From M3007 sp037445225 (GTDB taxonomy: Bacteria > Bacteroidota > Bacteroidia > Chitinophagales > Saprospiraceae): a stretch of 64,000 nt of DNA. This document shows, piece by piece, positions 63,222 to 64,000 of the stretch. Within the stretch, counting starts at the first letter, position 1, and each line of letters starts with the position of its first letter. The stretch spans positions 1-64,000 of the forward strand of contig JBBIKW010000010.1 in assembly GCA_037445225.1 (NCBI GenBank), written 5' to 3'. The translations under genes were made by a program, and so were the position numbers. Below the pieces are notes generated by a model, which was given only the letters and a program-made list of their open reading frames with translations, searched no databases and had not been told where the DNA came from.

Positions 63222-64000
63222 GTGGGAGCAGGACTTCCAAATAGTGTTCTTTTAGGCCAAAGCTCGCCTTTATGCGGGCTACCTGCTCGAGGGCGGCGTG
63301 GCGCTGCTGTATGGTCGTATGGGGCGCAGCTACGGCTGCGATCATCACGTTTTTAGCCGTATGTTCTGTGGAGATGAATTCGAAGACGTTAGCTCTGTAG
63401 CCATTGGCTTCCAAGAGCAAGGCGCGGATGCCGTCGGTGACGATCTCTGCTTGGCGCTCCTCGAGGATGCCGTGGCGCAGAAGCGGAGCCAACTCGTTTT
63501 GGGCGGCCATCTGCTGCCGGATTTGCTTGTGGCAGCAAGGCGCAGTCAGTATAATAGAAGCCCGATGGCGGATACCCGTCGCTATGGCTAAGTCCGTAGC
63601 CGTGTCGCAGGCATGCAGGGCTACAAGCATGTCTATGCGATGGGGTTGATATTCAGCGATATCTTGGGCAACAAAATGTAAACCGGAAAAACCCACCTCT
63701 TCGGCGACCTTTTGGCAAAGGGCCACCAGCGTAGGCCGCTGCTCAACGCCAACTACCGTGGGAGATAGCTGATGGTGGTTTAGTAGAAAATCGTAGAGGG
63801 CGAAGGTTAAATAGCCCTTTCCACTGCCCATGTCGACGATGTGCGCGTCGGCGGGCAACGGATGCGCGCGCAAGAGGCTCTCGACAACTTCGACGTACTT
63901 GTTAATTTGTTTCCACTTGTCCTGGGCCGAAGGAAGTATTTGGCCGGCTTGGTTGGCAATGCCTAACTCGCGCAGCCACGGCGCGGTGGGGGATATCCAA
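63178..64000 (-). CDS. SAM-dependent methyltransferase (5'-partial, continues beyond the window)
   Basis: At least 273 residues are open to the right edge of the window on the minus strand, so the start is outside. The visible sequence includes KWKQINKYVEVVESLL, the SAM-binding motif IVDMGSGKGYLTFALYDF, VVGVEQRP and the CCHKQ block (LTAPCCHKQIR). This is the Methyltransf_32-like class I family found in Bacteroidota, possibly acting on RNA; the substrate is not known. Its 3' end overlaps the MerR gene by 44 bases. Confidence 0.85.
   Translation of the reverse strand, partial: WISPTAPWLRELGIANQAGQILPSAQDKWKQINKYVEVVESLLRAHPLPADAHIVDMGSGKGYLTFALYDFLLNHHQLSPTVVGVEQRPTLVALCQKVAEEVGFSGLHFVAQDIAEYQPHRIDMLVALHACDTATDLAIATGIRHRASIILTAPCCHKQIRQQMAAQNELAPLLRHGILEERQAEIVTDGIRALLLEANGYRANVFEFISTEHTAKNVMIAAVAAPHTTIQQRHAALEQVARIKASFGLKEHYLEVLLPLIPKGRSGSPLSSD

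Overview
The window looks like chromosome from a GC-rich, gliding-type member of the Bacteroidota, most likely the Saprospiria/Chitinophagia side (inference). Three things support this: several proteins end in type IX secretion (T9SS) sorting domains of both types (A at 1-7311, B at 27564, 41814 and 52354); there is a PorQ-like T9SS protein at 45232-46320; and TAnnTTTG promoter boxes, typical of Bacteroidota, recur in front of genes that mostly lack Shine-Dalgarno sites. I see no insertion sequence, prophage, CRISPR array, tRNA or rRNA.

Layout. 1-7311 is the 3' part of a giant HYR-repeat surface protein that starts left of the window and contains an exact 1.1-kb intragenic duplication. 7496-9350 holds a PPC-domain protein and a dihydroorotase-like protein without its metal ligands. 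9376-11551 is an ExbB-ExbD-TonB/TolA operon on the minus strand. 11552-12119 is mostly non-coding but holds a possible 29-codon membrane-peptide gene with its own promoter and terminator. 12120-15467 has a DUF1015 protein, a TPR/coiled-coil adenylate cyclase and a DUF4920 lipoprotein. 15723-20152 is a run of four plus-strand genes: a MORN-caspase protein, an unknown two-helix membrane protein, a histidine kinase and a response regulator. 20161-21800 encodes Bat-type TPR and von Willebrand proteins. 21932-30991 is mostly housekeeping and metabolism: tilS, an LTA-synthase-like sulfatase, ruvC, a 3-hydroxyacyl-CoA dehydrogenase, a thioesterase, a small SprB/type-B protein, a phosphohexomutase and a thioredoxin-like protein.

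31072-33486 is an ECF sigma / membrane protein / DUF4097-like operon in which the middle protein carries three copies of a short motif. It is followed by a 1248-residue histidine kinase, the RNase P RNA gene (rnpB), a rhomboid protease, an M14 peptidase lipoprotein, a secreted SGNH hydrolase and a type-B T9SS cargo broken by a one-base deletion in a G5 tract. 44063-49609 is a minus-strand block: glycosyltransferase, PorQ, a YwqK-like lipoprotein, an alpha/beta hydrolase without its nucleophile, DUF4199 and MoxR. 49758-50670 is a second ECF sigma factor with a small partner. After an aminopeptidase P comes the 2860-residue SprB-repeat adhesin (52354-60936), built from alternating A and B repeats. 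The right end has an exported DsbA/FrnE-like protein, a 70-residue peptide with a double-glycine leader motif, a MerR regulator with a degenerate cobalamin-type domain, and a methyltransferase cut by the window edge.

The main theme is the cell surface: two giant repeat adhesins, smaller T9SS cargos, a T9SS component, a proton-driven energy transducer, and several sensory or sigma systems. The strongest candidates for something new are the double-glycine peptide at 61847-62059, the caspase/two-component operon at 15723-20152, the recently amplified HYR segment, and the alternating SprB super-repeat.
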